NCBI GenBank assembly: GCA_028370155.1 | Contig: CP116670.1 | Coordinates: forward strand, 1,674,001 to 1,738,000 | From: Arthrobacter sp. OVS8 | GTDB taxonomy: Bacteria; Actinomycetota; Actinomycetes; Actinomycetales; Micrococcaceae | Direction: 5' to 3' | DNA length: 64,000 nucleotides | Shown: piece after piece, positions 30,096 through 40,129 of the stretch | How positions within the stretch are numbered: the first letter of the stretch is position 1 | Layout: each line of letters begins with the position of its first letter | Translations under genes and position numbers: made by a program | Notes under the pieces: model-generated | What the model saw: only the letters and a program-made list of their open reading frames with translations | The model's database searches: none | What the model was told of the DNA's origin: nothing

Positions 30096-30956
30096 GTGAC
30101 TGACCACCAGCTGACTGCCTCTTATATCCTCACTCTCTCCTGCCCGGACCGCCCCGGAATCGTGCACGCCGTCGCCGGCGCCCTGCTCGTCGCGGGCTGC
30201 AACATTACCGACTCACAGCAGTACGGCAGCCAGAGCACCGGCACGTTCTTTATGCGCGTGGAGGCCACGACGTCGGCCTCGCAGCTGGAACTGCAGGCCG
30301 CCCTGGAACCCGTTGCCCAGGCCTTCGGCATGCAGTGGAGCCTCAACCCGGCCGGCCGGAAGGTCCGCACCCTGCTGATGGCCAGCACATCGGCGCACTG
30401 CCTCAACGACCTGCTGTTCCTGCAGCGCTCCGGCACCCTGCCCATCGAGATCCCGGCCATCGTGTCCAACCACCGCGACCTGGCGGGCCTGGCCGAGTTC
30501 TACGGCATCCCCTTCCACCACATCCCGGTCACGCCGGAAACCAAAGTCCAGGCCGAGGACCAGCTGCGGGCACTCATGGCCGAGCACGACGTCGAGCTCA
30601 CGGTCCTGGCCCGCTACATGCAGATCATCTCCGACGACCTGTGCCAGGAGCTGACCGGCAAGGCCATCAACATCCACCACTCCTTCCTGCCGTCGTTCAA
30701 GGGGGCCAAGCCCTACCACCAAGCCCACGCCCGCGGCGTGAAGCTCATCGGCGCCACCGCGCACTACGTGACCGCGGCCCTGGACGAGGGCCCGATCATC
30801 GAGCAGGAAGTCATCCGCGTGGACCACCGGCGCACAGCCGAGCAGTTCGTCCAGATGGGCCGCGACGTCGAGGGCCGCACGCTGGCCCAGGCCGTGCAGT
30901 GGCATGCCGAGCACCGGGTCCTGCTCGACGGGAACCGGACGGTTGTCTTCAACTGA
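30096..30956 (+). CDS. purU: Formyltetrahydrofolate deformylase
   Basis: Hydrolyses 10-formyl-THF to THF and formate, balancing the one-carbon pool. An N-terminal ACT domain (LTLSCPDRPGIVHAVAGALL, residues 11-80) is followed by a formyltransferase-fold domain with NIHHSFLPSFKGAKPYHQA and GATAHYVTAALDEGPII, giving the Asn-His-Asp catalytic set. Length is 286 residues. The GTG at 30096 keeps the ACT domain intact. The frame is unbroken. It diverges from the ZTP-controlled glyA-folD unit, so supply and removal of formyl-THF are encoded back to back. Confidence 0.95.
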   Translation: MTDHQLTASYILTLSCPDRPGIVHAVAGALLVAGCNITDSQQYGSQSTGTFFMRVEATTSASQLELQAALEPVAQAFGMQWSLNPAGRKVRTLLMASTSAHCLNDLLFLQRSGTLPIEIPAIVSNHRDLAGLAEFYGIPFHHIPVTPETKVQAEDQLRALMAEHDVELTVLARYMQIISDDLCQELTGKAINIHHSFLPSFKGAKPYHQAHARGVKLIGATAHYVTAALDEGPIIEQEVIRVDHRRTAEQFVQMGRDVEGRTLAQAVQWHAEHRVLLDGNRTVVFN

Positions 30957-31010
30957 CCCTGTTGTATTCAGCCGGTTGTATTCCACTGACGCCGGTCATT
31001 GAATAGGGGT

Positions 31011-31431
31011 ATGGCACTTTCTCCGGAAGATCCGCTCTCGGAATTCGTGGCCCTGCTCAAATCCGAGGGCCGCAACGGTGTGCTGGGCCTCGATTGCGGC
31101 CACGGCGCGGACGGGCTGCGCTTTGTGCGCTCCGGCATCCACTTCACCGGCGTCGACCGGTCCGAGGAGAACATCCATACCGCCCGGGCCCACGGGCTGG
31201 AGGCCTCGGTGGCCGGTGCCCCGTCGCTACCGTTCGCCGACTCGGCCTTCCTCCGTGTGGGCGGTGGACGCCCTGGCCGGCCTGCCGCCGGAGGACTGGG
31301 GCGACGTCGTCCGCGAACTCGAACGGGTGGCGGCGCCCGGCGCCCCGATCGCCGTCGTGCTCCCGGAGCCGGGTCCTGCGGAACAGGGACCGGGCTTCAC
31401 GGTCCTGCGCTCCCCGCCTAACCCCCGTTGA
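31011..31431 (+). CDS. Small SAM-dependent methyltransferase-like protein, frameshifted
   Basis: About 140 residues with a class I methyltransferase core: motif I VLGLDCGHGADGLRFV near residue 25, then FTGVDRSEENIHTARAHGLE near 46, SLPFADSAF near 77 and VWAVDALAGLPPEDWGDVV. The frame changes near 31250 at GCCTTCCTCC; unlike most breaks it needs two added bases (or one fewer), for example TTCTCCTCC. It lacks a C-terminal substrate domain, so it may be partial or act with a partner. The ATG has AGGGG close upstream. A REP-like palindrome overlaps its 3' end. Substrate unknown. Confidence 0.65.
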
Positions 31432-31489
31432 CCTATCACTTGTCGTCGTTCTGAGGGCCCGGAAGGGACCAAAAGTGATAGCTCAACGG
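31425..31489. repeat. REP-like intergenic palindrome, copy 2
   Basis: Arms 31425-31441 and 31473-31489 pair at 16 of 17 positions (CCGTTGASCTATCACTT); the inner part is imperfect. It sits between the convergent methyltransferase and DUF2231 genes. The outer arm matches the copies at 2637-2695 and 58899-58961. Confidence 0.75.
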
Positions 31490-31502
31490 CGGGCGGACGG
31501 TC

Positions 31503-32021
31503 TCAGCGGCGGCGCGCTCGGCCCATGTACCCGCCCAGGAAACCTCCGACGATCAGCAGGGCCCCGCCCGCGCGGGCCAGCCCCACGCCCAGACTGTGCC
31601 GGTCCCGGGTCCGCGCGGCCCAGGACGCCAGGAAGATGAGCGTGGCGGCGAGGTTGGCCGCGGCATGGACGACGCCGACGCGCCGCGTGCCGCGGTCCGC
31701 CCGCGCCCATTCGGCCCAGCCGCTGATTCCGGTGGGAGTCGCGGCGACGACGCCGAGGGCCACCAGCCGCGTCGCTGCCCGACGGGCGCCGGGGTCGGGG
31801 AAAAGGTCCAGGAAAATCGCCATGAACCAGGCGCCGAAGGGCACATCCTTGGCGACGACGTGCGGCGGAATGCCGGTGGCATCGCCCCGGAAAAAGCGCC
31901 GCAGCCTGGGGTCGGCCACGAGCCGGCCCGCGAGCGGGTCCGCAACCCGGACGGCCGGGTCAAGGCGGTCCGCGTTCTCCAGCCGCCGCATCGTTCGCAG
32001 GAACACGTTGTCGGTCACCAC
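31503..32021 (-). CDS. DUF2231-type membrane protein
   Basis: A 172-residue protein with about four hydrophobic segments. The pattern PHVVAKDVPFGAWFMAIFLD near residue 53 and VVHAAANLAATLIFLASW near 120 fits the DUF2231 family, which in other bacteria is often linked to Rieske or cytochrome proteins; no function is assigned. The N-terminal 50 residues are polar and Arg/Asp-rich. The GTG at 32021 has GGGAGGGGG upstream. The frame is intact. Confidence 0.65.
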   Translation of the reverse strand: MVTDNVFLRTMRRLENADRLDPAVRVADPLAGRLVADPRLRRFFRGDATGIPPHVVAKDVPFGAWFMAIFLDLFPDPGARRAATRLVALGVVAATPTGISGWAEWARADRGTRRVGVVHAAANLAATLIFLASWAARTRDRHSLGVGLARAGGALLIVGGFLGGYMGRARRR

Positions 32022-32133
32022 GGACCCCCTCCCGGACGGCGCATTTGATGCGCCCGATCCTACTCAGCTCCGGGCACGGTTCAACCCCCGCCCGGAACCA
32101 GCCCGCGGCAGGGGCGTGTCCTAGGCTGGAGGC

Positions 32134-32649
32134 ATGGCTCCCATTTACGCTTTCGCCGGGGACACCCCGGCCGTCCACGAATCCGCCTTCATCGCACCGA
32201 GCGCCTCGGTGATCGGCAAGGCCACCCTCGCCGAGGACTCCAGCGCCTTTTACGGCGTCTCCGTCCGGGCCGACACCGCCGCGATCACCGTGGGGGCGGC
32301 ACCAACCTGCAGGACAACGTGGTGCTGCACGCGGACCCGGGCTTCCCTGCACCGTCGGCGCCCGGGTCAGCGTCGGGCACAGCGCCGTGGTGCACGGCTG
32401 CACGGTCGAGGACGACTGCCTGATCGGCATGAGCGCCACCATCCTCAACGGTGCCGTGATCGGCGCCGGGTCGCTCATCGCGGCCGGCGCCGTGGTCCTG
32501 GAAGGAACCGTGGTCCCGCCCCGCTCGCTGGTTGCCGGTGTGCCGCCAAAGTCCGCCGCGAACTGAGCGACGAGGAATTCGCCGGGGTCCAGCAGAATGC
32601 GGCGCACTACCGGGAGCTGGCCCGGGCGCACCGGGAACTGCACGGCTAA
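32134..32649 (+). CDS. Gamma-carbonic anhydrase family protein, frameshifted
   Basis: Left-handed beta-helix (hexapeptide repeat) protein of the PaaY/YrdA/CaiE group; some members are Zn carbonic anhydrases. In the restored frame: FIAPSASVIGKATLAEDSSA, TNLQDNVVLHADPG, VGHSAVVHGCTVEDDCLIGM, carrying the His ligands of the trimer interface. Three breaks, near 32293 (G run), 32347 (C run) and 32548, return the gene to its first frame, giving 172 residues. The ATG has GGAGGC upstream and a TAGGCT box (32122-32127) six bases before it. Its role beyond the family is open. Confidence 0.83.
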   Translation: MAPIYAFAGDTPAVHESAFIAPSASVIGKATLAEDSSAFYGVSVRADTAAITVGAAPTCRTTWCCTRTRASLHRRRPGQRRAQRRGARLHGRGRLPDRHERHHPQRCRDRRRVAHRGRRRGPGRNRGPAPLAGCRCAAKVRRELSDEEFAGVQQNAAHYRELARAHRELHG

Positions 32650-32663
32650 GCACGCTGGGAGAC

Positions 32664-34365
32664 TCAATCCAGCGAGATCGGGCCCAGTTCGTCCAGCACA
32701 TCGCCCGGCCCCGGGTTCCCGGCCGCCGACGACCCGCCCAGGTGGTTGACGACGCCCCAGACCGCGTTCAGTCCGGTGGTCACCGCGCCCTCGGCCCACC
32801 CGGCGGTGAACGACACGTCGTCGCCGGCCAGGAAGATCCCGCGCTGCTCCTCCGGGAGCCGATCCTGCTTGAAGTGGCTGAAGAGGCGCTGCTGGTAGCG
32901 GTAGTGTCCCGGCAGGTTGGCCTTGAAGGCCCCCATGAAGTTGGGGTCCGCTTCCCACGAGACGGTGATGGGCTGGCCGACAATGTGGCCGGCGATGTCC
33001 ACGCCCGGGTAGATCTGCTCGAGCGAGTGCAGCATCAGCTCCACCCGCTGGTCTGCGTCCAGGGCCAGCCATTTCAGCGCGTCGTCGTTCCAGGTGTAGG
33101 AGAGCAGGATCACGGCGGGCTGGTCCGGCCCGTTGTCCAGCAGGTAGGTGGCCCGGTTCAGCCGGTCTGTCAGCGTCATGGACATGACCTCGCGGCCCGT
33201 CGCGGGATCGATGTCCTTCCAGAAGGGCCGGTCGACCATCACGAAGGTCTTGGAGGACTGCATGTAGTGGGAGCGTTCGATCGCGGTCCACAGTTCTGCC
33301 GGGAACAGGGTTTCCTCGGTGTGGATCCGTGTCGACAGCAGCCATGACTGGCAGGTGGTGACGACGGCGGGATAGGCTGCCTCGCGGCCCCACCGCTCCC
33401 GGATGCGGAAGTCGCCGCTGCCGTCCCGGGCGATCCGGTCCACGGCGCCGCGCGGGGCGCCGGCGTGCAGCGACGCCAGCGATGTTCCCTCGGGCCAATG
33501 GGCCATGTCCGACGGCGCGTGCTGCCAGAGCGCCTCCGGGAGCCGTTGCGCCCCGCCGGCAATGAGCCGGTGCGCGTCGTCGGCGTCCGTGTAGACGACG
33601 CGCAGAATCTCGAGGATGGAGTTGGGGAAGTCCGTGTCCCAGCCGCCCGTGCCGAAGCCCACCTGACCGAACGCCTCGCGGTGCGCGAAACCGGCTTGCT
33701 TGAACGAGTCGCTGCCGGCGATGAAGCCGTAGAAGGTCTGTTCGTCCAGCAGGGGAAGCAGCCCGTTCCACAGCTCCTTGATCCGGGCGGTGTCCCGCGC
33801 GCGGATCGCGTCCTGCATCTCAGTGAACTTGGCGCCGTCGTTGACGGCAGCCTTCCACGCCTCCGCGACTTCCCGGAAGAACGGCGGGAGGTCAGCCGGG
33901 GTGCGGGCGTAGTGCATCTGCCCGGCGAGCTCGATCACGGTGCTGGAGGTCCCCGCCGCCAGCGGATTGGGGAATTCCTGGGTTTCCAGTCCGAGCAGCT
34001 CGACGTAGTGGTAGAACGCCTTGCCGGACACGGGGAAGCGCATCCCGCCGAGGTCGGCGACCACGCCGGCGGCGGAGGAAACTCGCGGTCCGCAGCCGGC
34101 CGCCGATCTGGTCCGCCTCGTAGAGGACCGGGCGCAGGCCCAGTTTCATCAGTTCGTAGGCCGCCACCAGTCCGGAGAGCCCTGCGCCTACCACGGCCAC
34201 TTCGGTTCCGTGCAGCCCGGCCGGGACGGCGCCCAGGCCGTCCGGGTGGGCCAGGTAGTGGTCGTAGCTGAACGGGAAGTCGGGATTCAGCATGGTGATC
34301 GGAGCCTGGCCGCCGGAGCCGGGCGCTGCCGGTCCGGGGGCCGGGAGTTCTGTGGCGGTTGTCAT
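32664..34365 (-). CDS. davB: DavB-like FAD amino acid monooxygenase (lysine 2-monooxygenase family), frameshifted
   Basis: Amine-oxidase-fold flavoenzyme of 567 residues when restored. It closely resembles Pseudomonas DavB, which converts L-lysine with O2 to 5-aminovaleramide. Visible: EVAVVGAGLSGLVAAYELMK (FAD) near residue 53, VADLGGMRFPVSGKAFYHYV near 100, HREAFGQVGFGTGGWDTD, SSKTFVMVDRPFWK and EQRGIFLAGDDVSFTAGWAE. The break near 34085 (TTTCCTCC) needs two added bases. The ATG overlaps the permease stop (ATGA). With a permease, PucR regulator and DavA-like amidase alongside, a lysine or similar amino acid route is likely. Substrate specificity is inferred. Confidence 0.8.
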
Positions 34366-35897
34366 GAGTGGTGTGCTTTCATCGGTGCGGGCGTGGGGTC
34401 GGACGGGGCTGCGGCGGATAGTTCACGGTATTCCTCGTGGCTGAGCGCCGCTACCCGGGAGTGCCTGCGGCCGTAGCCGAAGTAGACGGCCAGTCCCACC
34501 AGCATCCACAGTCCAAAGACCACCCACGTGTCGGCGCCGAGGTTGAGCATGAGGTAGCCGCACATGGCGGCGCCCAGGATGGGCGTCAGCGGAAACAGCG
34601 GGACGCGGAAGCTTCGGGTGAGTTCGGGCCGGTGGCGCCGCAGGTAGATGACGGCGACGTTGACCAGGGCAAAGGCGAAGAGCGTGCCGATACTGGTGGC
34701 GTCCGCCAGCGCACCGAGCGGGACGAGGCCCGCGGTGAGGGCGACGGCGGTGCCCACAATCAGGGTCCCGGCCACCGGGGTGCCGGTGCGGGGCGAGACG
34801 CGGCCGAAGATTTTGGGCACCATGCCGTCCCGTGACATCGACAGCAGGATGCGGGTCTGGCCGTAGAGGACCGTCAGCACGATGCTGGCGATGGCGAGCA
34901 CGGCCCCGATGGCGAACACCAGCGCAATCCAGGGCTGCCCGGTTGTCTCTTCCAGAATCTTTACGAGGGCGGCTTCGGTGCCGTCGAACCAGCCCCAAGG
35001 GCGCGCGCCGATCGCGGCGACCGCGACGAGCACGTAGATGGTGGTGACGATCAGCATCGAAAGCAGGATGGCCCGGGGCAAATCGCGCTTCGGATTGCGG
35101 GCTTCCTCGCCGGCCGTGGAGGCTGCATCGAACCCGATGTAGGAGAAGAACACCCGGGAGGCGGCGGCGGAGACGCCGGCCGCGCCCATCGGCAGCAGCG
35201 GTTCGAAGTGTGCGGCGTTGAAGGCGGTGAAGGCCACGGCGCAGAAGAACACCAGGATGCCGACTTTGACCACCACAATGGCCGTGTTGATCCAGGCGCT
35301 TTCCCTGGCGCCGCGGACCAGCAGCGCGGTGGCGAGGACCACGATCACGATCGCCGGCACGTTCAGCACACCGCCGTCCCCGGGCGGCTGCGAGATTGCG
35401 TCCGGCAGCGCGAGGCCGAAGACTGCGAGGGCTTCGTTGACATACTGGCCGGCCCCGACGGCGACGGCGGCAACGGAGACGGCGTATTCGAGCACCAGGC
35501 ACCAGCCGCAGATCCAGGCCATTCCCTCGCCCATGGTCGCGTATGTGTAGGAGTAGCTCGATCCTGCCGCGGGCACCATTCCGGCCATTTCGGCGTAGGA
35601 GACGGCGGAGAGCAGCGCAGCGGCTCCGGCGATCGCGAAGGAGATCCAGATGGCCGGGCCCGCCAGCGGCACGGATTCACCCAGGATGACCAGGATGCCG
35701 GTGCCGAGCGTGGCGCCGACGCTGATCATCGTCAGCTGCAGCACGCCGAAGCTGCGGACCAGCCGCGTGCCGCCGTGTCCGGTTTCGGCTTCGCGGACGA
35801 GCTGTCCGATCGGCTTGCGGCGAAGGAGTTGCGCGGTCAGTCCGGGACGGCCGGTGCTGGCCGGTGGCCTTTCCCCAATAAGAGTTGGCACAGTCAT
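34362..35897 (-). CDS. APC superfamily amino acid permease
   Basis: Cationic-amino-acid-transporter-like permease of 511 residues with 12 or more hydrophobic segments. LTMISVGATLGTGILVILGE near residue 55 is the unwound helix 1 motif with the GxG substrate site; SYAEMAGMVPAAGSSYSYTY near 95 and GFDAASTAGEEARNPKRDLP near 245 are typical of the CAT group, which takes basic amino acids. The ATG at 35897 is the first good start. The frame is intact. It is cotranscribed with the DavB-like gene, so its cargo is probably lysine or a related amino acid. Confidence 0.88.
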   Translation of the reverse strand: MTVPTLIGERPPASTGRPGLTAQLLRRKPIGQLVREAETGHGGTRLVRSFGVLQLTMISVGATLGTGILVILGESVPLAGPAIWISFAIAGAAALLSAVSYAEMAGMVPAAGSSYSYTYATMGEGMAWICGWCLVLEYAVSVAAVAVGAGQYVNEALAVFGLALPDAISQPPGDGGVLNVPAIVIVVLATALLVRGARESAWINTAIVVVKVGILVFFCAVAFTAFNAAHFEPLLPMGAAGVSAAASRVFFSYIGFDAASTAGEEARNPKRDLPRAILLSMLIVTTIYVLVAVAAIGARPWGWFDGTEAALVKILEETTGQPWIALVFAIGAVLAIASIVLTVLYGQTRILLSMSRDGMVPKIFGRVSPRTGTPVAGTLIVGTAVALTAGLVPLGALADATSIGTLFAFALVNVAVIYLRRHRPELTRSFRVPLFPLTPILGAAMCGYLMLNLGADTWVVFGLWMLVGLAVYFGYGRRHSRVAALSHEEYRELSAAAPSDPTPAPMKAHHS

Positions 35898-36006
35898 CGT
35901 TGACGTCCGTTCTTCAGTAGTGGTCTTTCCCCGCGTCCAGCCTAGGCTTGTGAGCCAGCTCTCACCGTTGTGCAAAATGACCTGTAGTCTTCACTCATGA
36001 GACTTA

Positions 36007-37768
36007 ATGCACCGCAGCTACCGGCTCTGGGCGCCCGTGGCGGCCGTGGCTGCTGACGACGCCGAGCGGCTGGGTTTCGTCACCCTGGCGCAGTTCCTGC
36101 GCCAGCTGCCGCCGGAACTGTCGGTTCTGCACGACGGCGGCAACGGGGCGGAACGGCTGCGCTGGGTGGAGCCGAGCGAGCTGGAGGATCCCACCCCGTA
36201 CCTGCTCGACGGCGAGTTCCTGCTCACCGCCGGCCTCCCGTTTCTGGGCGGGGCGGCGCCGCGAAACTTGTGGACGCCTACGTGCGGCGGCTGGTCGGTG
36301 CGCGCGTCTCCGCCCTGGGCTTCGGCCTGGAACCGTACTTCGACTCGGTGCCCGACGCTGTGGTGCAGGCCTGCCGCCGCCACAACCTGACGCTCGTGGC
36401 CGTCCCGAAAACCGTTCCCTTCGCCGCCGTCGGTCTGGAGTTCTCGCAGTTGCTGGAATCGGACAACGCCACGACGTTCCGGCAGCTCGCGGACACGAAC
36501 CGGCAGCTGATGCGTGCAGTGCTGTCGGCGCGGCCGGAGCACGAGCTCCTGGCCGCCCTCGTGCAGCGGGTTCCGGTCTGGGCAGTCCTGGTGGGCGCGG
36601 ACGGGCGGGTGCGTGCCCGCGGAACCGCCGGCGCAGCGGGAGCCCCGCCACGCCCGGCGCGGACACGGCAGCGCTGCAGCCCCTGCTGGCAAGGCTGCTG
36701 TCCGGCAGCGGCCCGCGGGTGGAGCTGGACTCATTCGGCACAGCAGGTTCGGCGATGGTCTTCGGGTATCCCCTGCGCAGCACCCGGGACGCCAACCTGG
36801 GCGCCCTGGTCCTGGGCACCGACGCCCCGCTGACCCCCGCCCAGAACAGCGTTGTCTCCACCGCCGTCGGGCTGCTGGAACTGCTCGTGCGCCAGCGCAC
36901 CAGCGGCTCACTGGCCCCCAGCCAGCTGGCCACCGCGCTGCTGCTGCATCCGGACAGCGTGGCGTCCGGAGGCACCCGCCAGCTCAACGGGCTCAAGGAC
37001 CTGCTGGCGCAGAGCGTCTCCTCCACCCGCTCCGGCCAGCTGCGAGTGGTCCTGGGCATCCGCCCGCAAGCCGCAGGGGCTCCGGATGCCCCGGCTGCCG
37101 CCGCGGTCCCGGCAGCCTCCGCCGCCGCACCGGGCCGCTCCGGCCGCTCCGTCGAGAGTCCCGTGCGGGAGCTGCTGGAGTGGCGCCGGATGTTTGACAC
37201 CAAGCTGGTGGAGATCACCGACTACGGTTTTGCCGCCATCACCCGGCTGAAGGTCGACGACGCCCTGCTGGCCGGCGCGGAGCGGATCGGCTGGCGCTTG
37301 GTGATCGGGAGCGCCACCGAGCTCTCCGGTCTGGCGGAGGCCTACCAGCGGGCGTGGTCCCTTCGCGGCCGTGTCGGGACCACCGGAGGCAGCGTGCGGG
37401 TGGATGACGTGACGTGGTCCGTGGCCGGGCTGCTCGGCAATGAGGCCGGCGCCATGCTGGCCGCCCGGCTGCTGGCGCCCGTGCTGGCGCTGGCACCGGA
37501 ACGGCGGGACGCCCTGCTCGGCATCCTTCGCGCCTGGCTCGGCGAGAACGGCAGCTGGGATGCCACAGCCAAAGCCACCGGCCTGCACCGTAACAGCATC
37601 CGCCGGCAGATCGGCACACTCGCGGAGTTGCTGGACCTTGATCTCAACCGGGCTCAGGCCCGGGCCGAGCTTTGGATTGCCCTGCAGTACACGGACGGGC
37701 TGCCGGGGATGCGGGCGGCGGCGGAGGCCCCTGTGTCCGGTGCCGGTCAGCCGCCCCAGGAACGGTAG
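36007..37768 (+). CDS. PucR family transcriptional regulator, frameshifted
   Basis: Regulator of 587 codons with the PucR layout: N-terminal sensor domain (VTLAQFLRQLPPELSVLHDG, then AKLVDAYVRRLVGARVSALG), a central GGDEF-like region, and a C-terminal helix-turn-helix DATAKATGLHRNSIRRQIG near residue 555. Breaks near 36258 (missing G in GGGCGGGGCGG) and 36645 (missing C in AGCCCCGCC). An Ala/Pro-rich linker lies near 355-385. The start is uncertain: ATG at 36007 is in frame, ATG at 35997 is not. It diverges from the permease-davB unit with a 109-base gap and probably regulates it. Confidence 0.85.
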
Positions 37769-38538
37769 ATCTCCGGCCGGAGATCATCCAGGTATGCCAC
37801 CTCGTGCCCGGTCGCGCCCGGCTCCGGCACCTCGGCGAACAGCAGTTCGGCCCCGCTGCCGGCCGAGGCCAGGAGACCGCCGTCCGGGGCTGCGATGACG
37901 CTTCCGCCCAGGAAGTCGCAGCCCTCCTCCGTCCCGCAGTGGTTGGCATAGGCCACCGTCAGATGGTTCTCCAGTGCCCGCGCCCTGATCAGCACCTGCG
38001 GCACGGCATCGAATCCGTCAGCGAGGGCTGTAGGCACCAGCAACAGTTCGGCGCCGCGCACCGCGGCGGCGCGGACGGCCTCAGGGAACTCCACGTCGTA
38101 GCAGATCACCAGTGAGGTCCTGAGCCCGTGGAAGTCCACGACGCCGGGGCTGGCGCCTGCGGGGGCAAAGGCCTGGCGCTCCTCCGGCCCGAAGAGATGG
38201 ACCTTGGCGTAGCTGAGAAGCTCGTCGCCGTTCTTATCGACGAGGGTGGCCGTGATCTGCCAGTCCCCCGCCGCGGTGACGGCGGGGAGGCTGTAGACCA
38301 GCGCAATGCCGTTCCGGCGGGCCACCTCCGCCAGGGCCTGCCGGAGGGAGGGCAGCGCCGCCGGGTCGAACTCGGCCCGCAGCCGGAGGGGCGCATACCC
38401 CACCGGGAAGAGCTCCGGAGTGAGGAGCAGCTGGGCGCCCGCTGCCGCAGCCTTGCCGGCGGCGGCATCCACCGCAGCGCAATTGGCGTCAACGTCCAGC
38501 ACGGCGGCATTCGCCTGCATCAGGGCCAGTAGCACCAT
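37747..38538 (-). CDS. davA: DavA-like carbon-nitrogen hydrolase (amidase, nitrilase superfamily)
   Basis: Amidase of 263 residues. The catalytic Glu-Lys-Cys triad is visible in LLTPELFPVGY near residue 39, SYAKVHLFGPEE near 110, and LVICYDVEFPEAVRAA near 144. Length matches 5-aminovaleramidase (DavA), which hydrolyses 5-aminovaleramide to 5-aminovalerate; beside a DavB-like monooxygenase this is the natural reading, though the fold also covers other amidases. The ATG at 38538 is preferred over a long upstream extension without a ribosome site. The frame is intact. It overlaps the convergent PucR gene by 22 bases. Confidence 0.8.
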   Translation of the reverse strand: MVLLALMQANAAVLDVDANCAAVDAAAGKAAAAGAQLLLTPELFPVGYAPLRLRAEFDPAALPSLRQALAEVARRNGIALVYSLPAVTAAGDWQITATLVDKNGDELLSYAKVHLFGPEERQAFAPAGASPGVVDFHGLRTSLVICYDVEFPEAVRAAAVRGAELLLVPTALADGFDAVPQVLIRARALENHLTVAYANHCGTEEGCDFLGGSVIAAPDGGLLASAGSGAELLFAEVPEPGATGHEVAYLDDLRPEIYRSWGG

Positions 38539-38762
38539 TACCACCTCAGCTTCCCGGGGACCGCCCTTCGCGGCGGACCCTCGCTCCCCCAAGCGTAGCC
38601 ATCCGCCAGCATCACCGTCCCGGTGCATTTCCGCCCGGCCGTCCAGGAAGTAGGGCGGAATGCCCCACCGGGCCGGGCTAGCGCCCGGTAGCAAAGGCAC
38701 CACGGCGCCCGTCCGCGTGCCGGGCCCTCCTTGGCCCGCCGGCGGACTTCCCGACCCGCCAT

Positions 38763-38786
38763 GCGTTAACTTCTTGACTACAAGGC
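38763..38786 (+). promoter_or_regulatory. 24-bp motif upstream of the ROK gene (copy 1)
   Basis: This 24-base box agrees at 19 of 24 positions with 40020-40043 upstream of the sugar ATPase gene. Shared parts are GCGTTAA, CTTGAC and ACAA. It contains a TTGACT that could be the -35 hexamer, so repressor binding here would block the promoter. Confidence 0.55.
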
Positions 38787-38809
38787 ACGGATGAGGCACT
38801 CTTCATTGC

Positions 38810-39999
38810 ATGCCCTCACCAACGCGCTCAACGAGGAGCCGCACCAAAAATCCCGGATCACAGTCCGCTCTCCGGCATTTGAACCAGCAGCGGATCATAG
38901 AATGCCTTCTCGCCGGGCCCTCCACGCAGGCGGAACTCGCACGGCAGACGGGCCTCTCCACGGCCACTGTCTCGAACATCGTCAAGATCATGCAGGACGC
39001 CGGACTGGCCTCCACCGAACCAATCACCAGTTCCGGGCGGCGGGCCCTGAACGTCCGGCTCAACAGCAACGGTGCCGTGGCGGTCGGCATCGACTTCGGT
39101 CGCCGGCACCTGCGCGTCGTGCTGGCTTCGCTGAGCTATCACGTGATCGCCGAGGAATCGATCCTGCTTCCCTGGGCCACCACGCCGAGGAGGGCATCAT
39201 GGCCGCCGTCGGACTCCTTGACCGGCTCCTGGCCGGCAGCGGCGTGGAACGCAGCGCCGTCGTCGGGGCCGGCGTCGGCATCCCCGGCCCCATCGACCGC
39301 CGCACAGGCACGGTGGCGCAGGGCGCCATCCTGCCCGAATGGGTGGGCATCAACATCCTGCAGCGCCTCGAGGATGCCCTGGATCTCCCGGTTTTCGTGG
39401 ACAATGACGCCAATCTGGGTGCCCTCTCCGAGGTGACCTGGGGGCCGCATACCGGCATCAGCAACCTGATGTTCCTCAAGATCGGCTCCGGCATCGGCGC
39501 GGGGCTCATCCTGAACGGGATGCCCTACTACGGCAACGTGGGCATCACCGGCGAGATCGGCCACGCAACCATCCATGAGCACGGTTTGGTCTGCCGCTGC
39601 GGCAACCGCGGCTGCCTGGAAACGATTGCGTCGACCACCACTATGATCGAGCTCCTGAGCCGCGGCGAGGACAAGCCGATCACCCCGGAAGACATCGTCC
39701 GCAAGGCCGTCGCGCGGGACTCTGCGACCCTGCGCGTCGTGGACGACGCCGGACTCGCCGTCGGGCGCGCGCTGGGCAATGTGGCCAACCTGATCAACCC
39801 CGAAGTGATTGTGGTCGGCGGACCGCTGGCAGGGCTCGGCGAACTGCTGCTGGACCCGATCCGGCGGGGCCTGATCCGGCACGCGGTGCCCGTGATCGGC
39901 GAAACCACAACGCTCACCATGTCCTCACTGGGCGACCGTGCCGAGGCCCTCGGAGCCACCGCACTGGTCTTCCAGCACGCCGGAATCCGGCGGAACTAA
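38810..39999 (+). CDS. ROK family transcriptional regulator, frameshifted
   Basis: Sugar-responsive repressor of 396 codons. N-terminal winged helix (STQAELARQTGLSTATVSNI near residue 38), then a sugar-kinase-like ROK domain with GIDFGRRHLRVVLA, VGIPGPIDRRTG, VDNDANLGALSEVTWG, and the Zn-binding CRCGNRGCLETIAS near 265. The break near 39172 is a missing C at TCCCTGG; one added C gives LPLGHHAEEGIMAAV. The start is ATG at 38810. It lies just before the sugar importer on the same strand, with a shared 24-bp motif before both units, which suggests that it controls itself and the importer. Confidence 0.87.
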
Positions 40000-40019
40000 G
40001 TTTTCGTTACCGGGCCGTT

Positions 40020-40043
40020 GCGTTAAAGACTTGACGACAATGC
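40020..40043 (+). promoter_or_regulatory. 24-bp motif upstream of the sugar importer (copy 2), with -35
   Basis: Second copy of the box at 38763-38786. It includes TTGACG (40031-40036); TTTACT (40055-40060) is a possible -10 at 18 bases. Likely operator-promoter of the mmsA-mmsB-chvE unit. Confidence 0.55.
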
Positions 40044-40129
40044 CTGTGATCCAGTTTACTTTCTCATCAGACGGCCCTGCGGTTTGCAGGGGCGGACAAC
40101 GAAGTCATGCATTGGAGGCGTAAGGGCAG

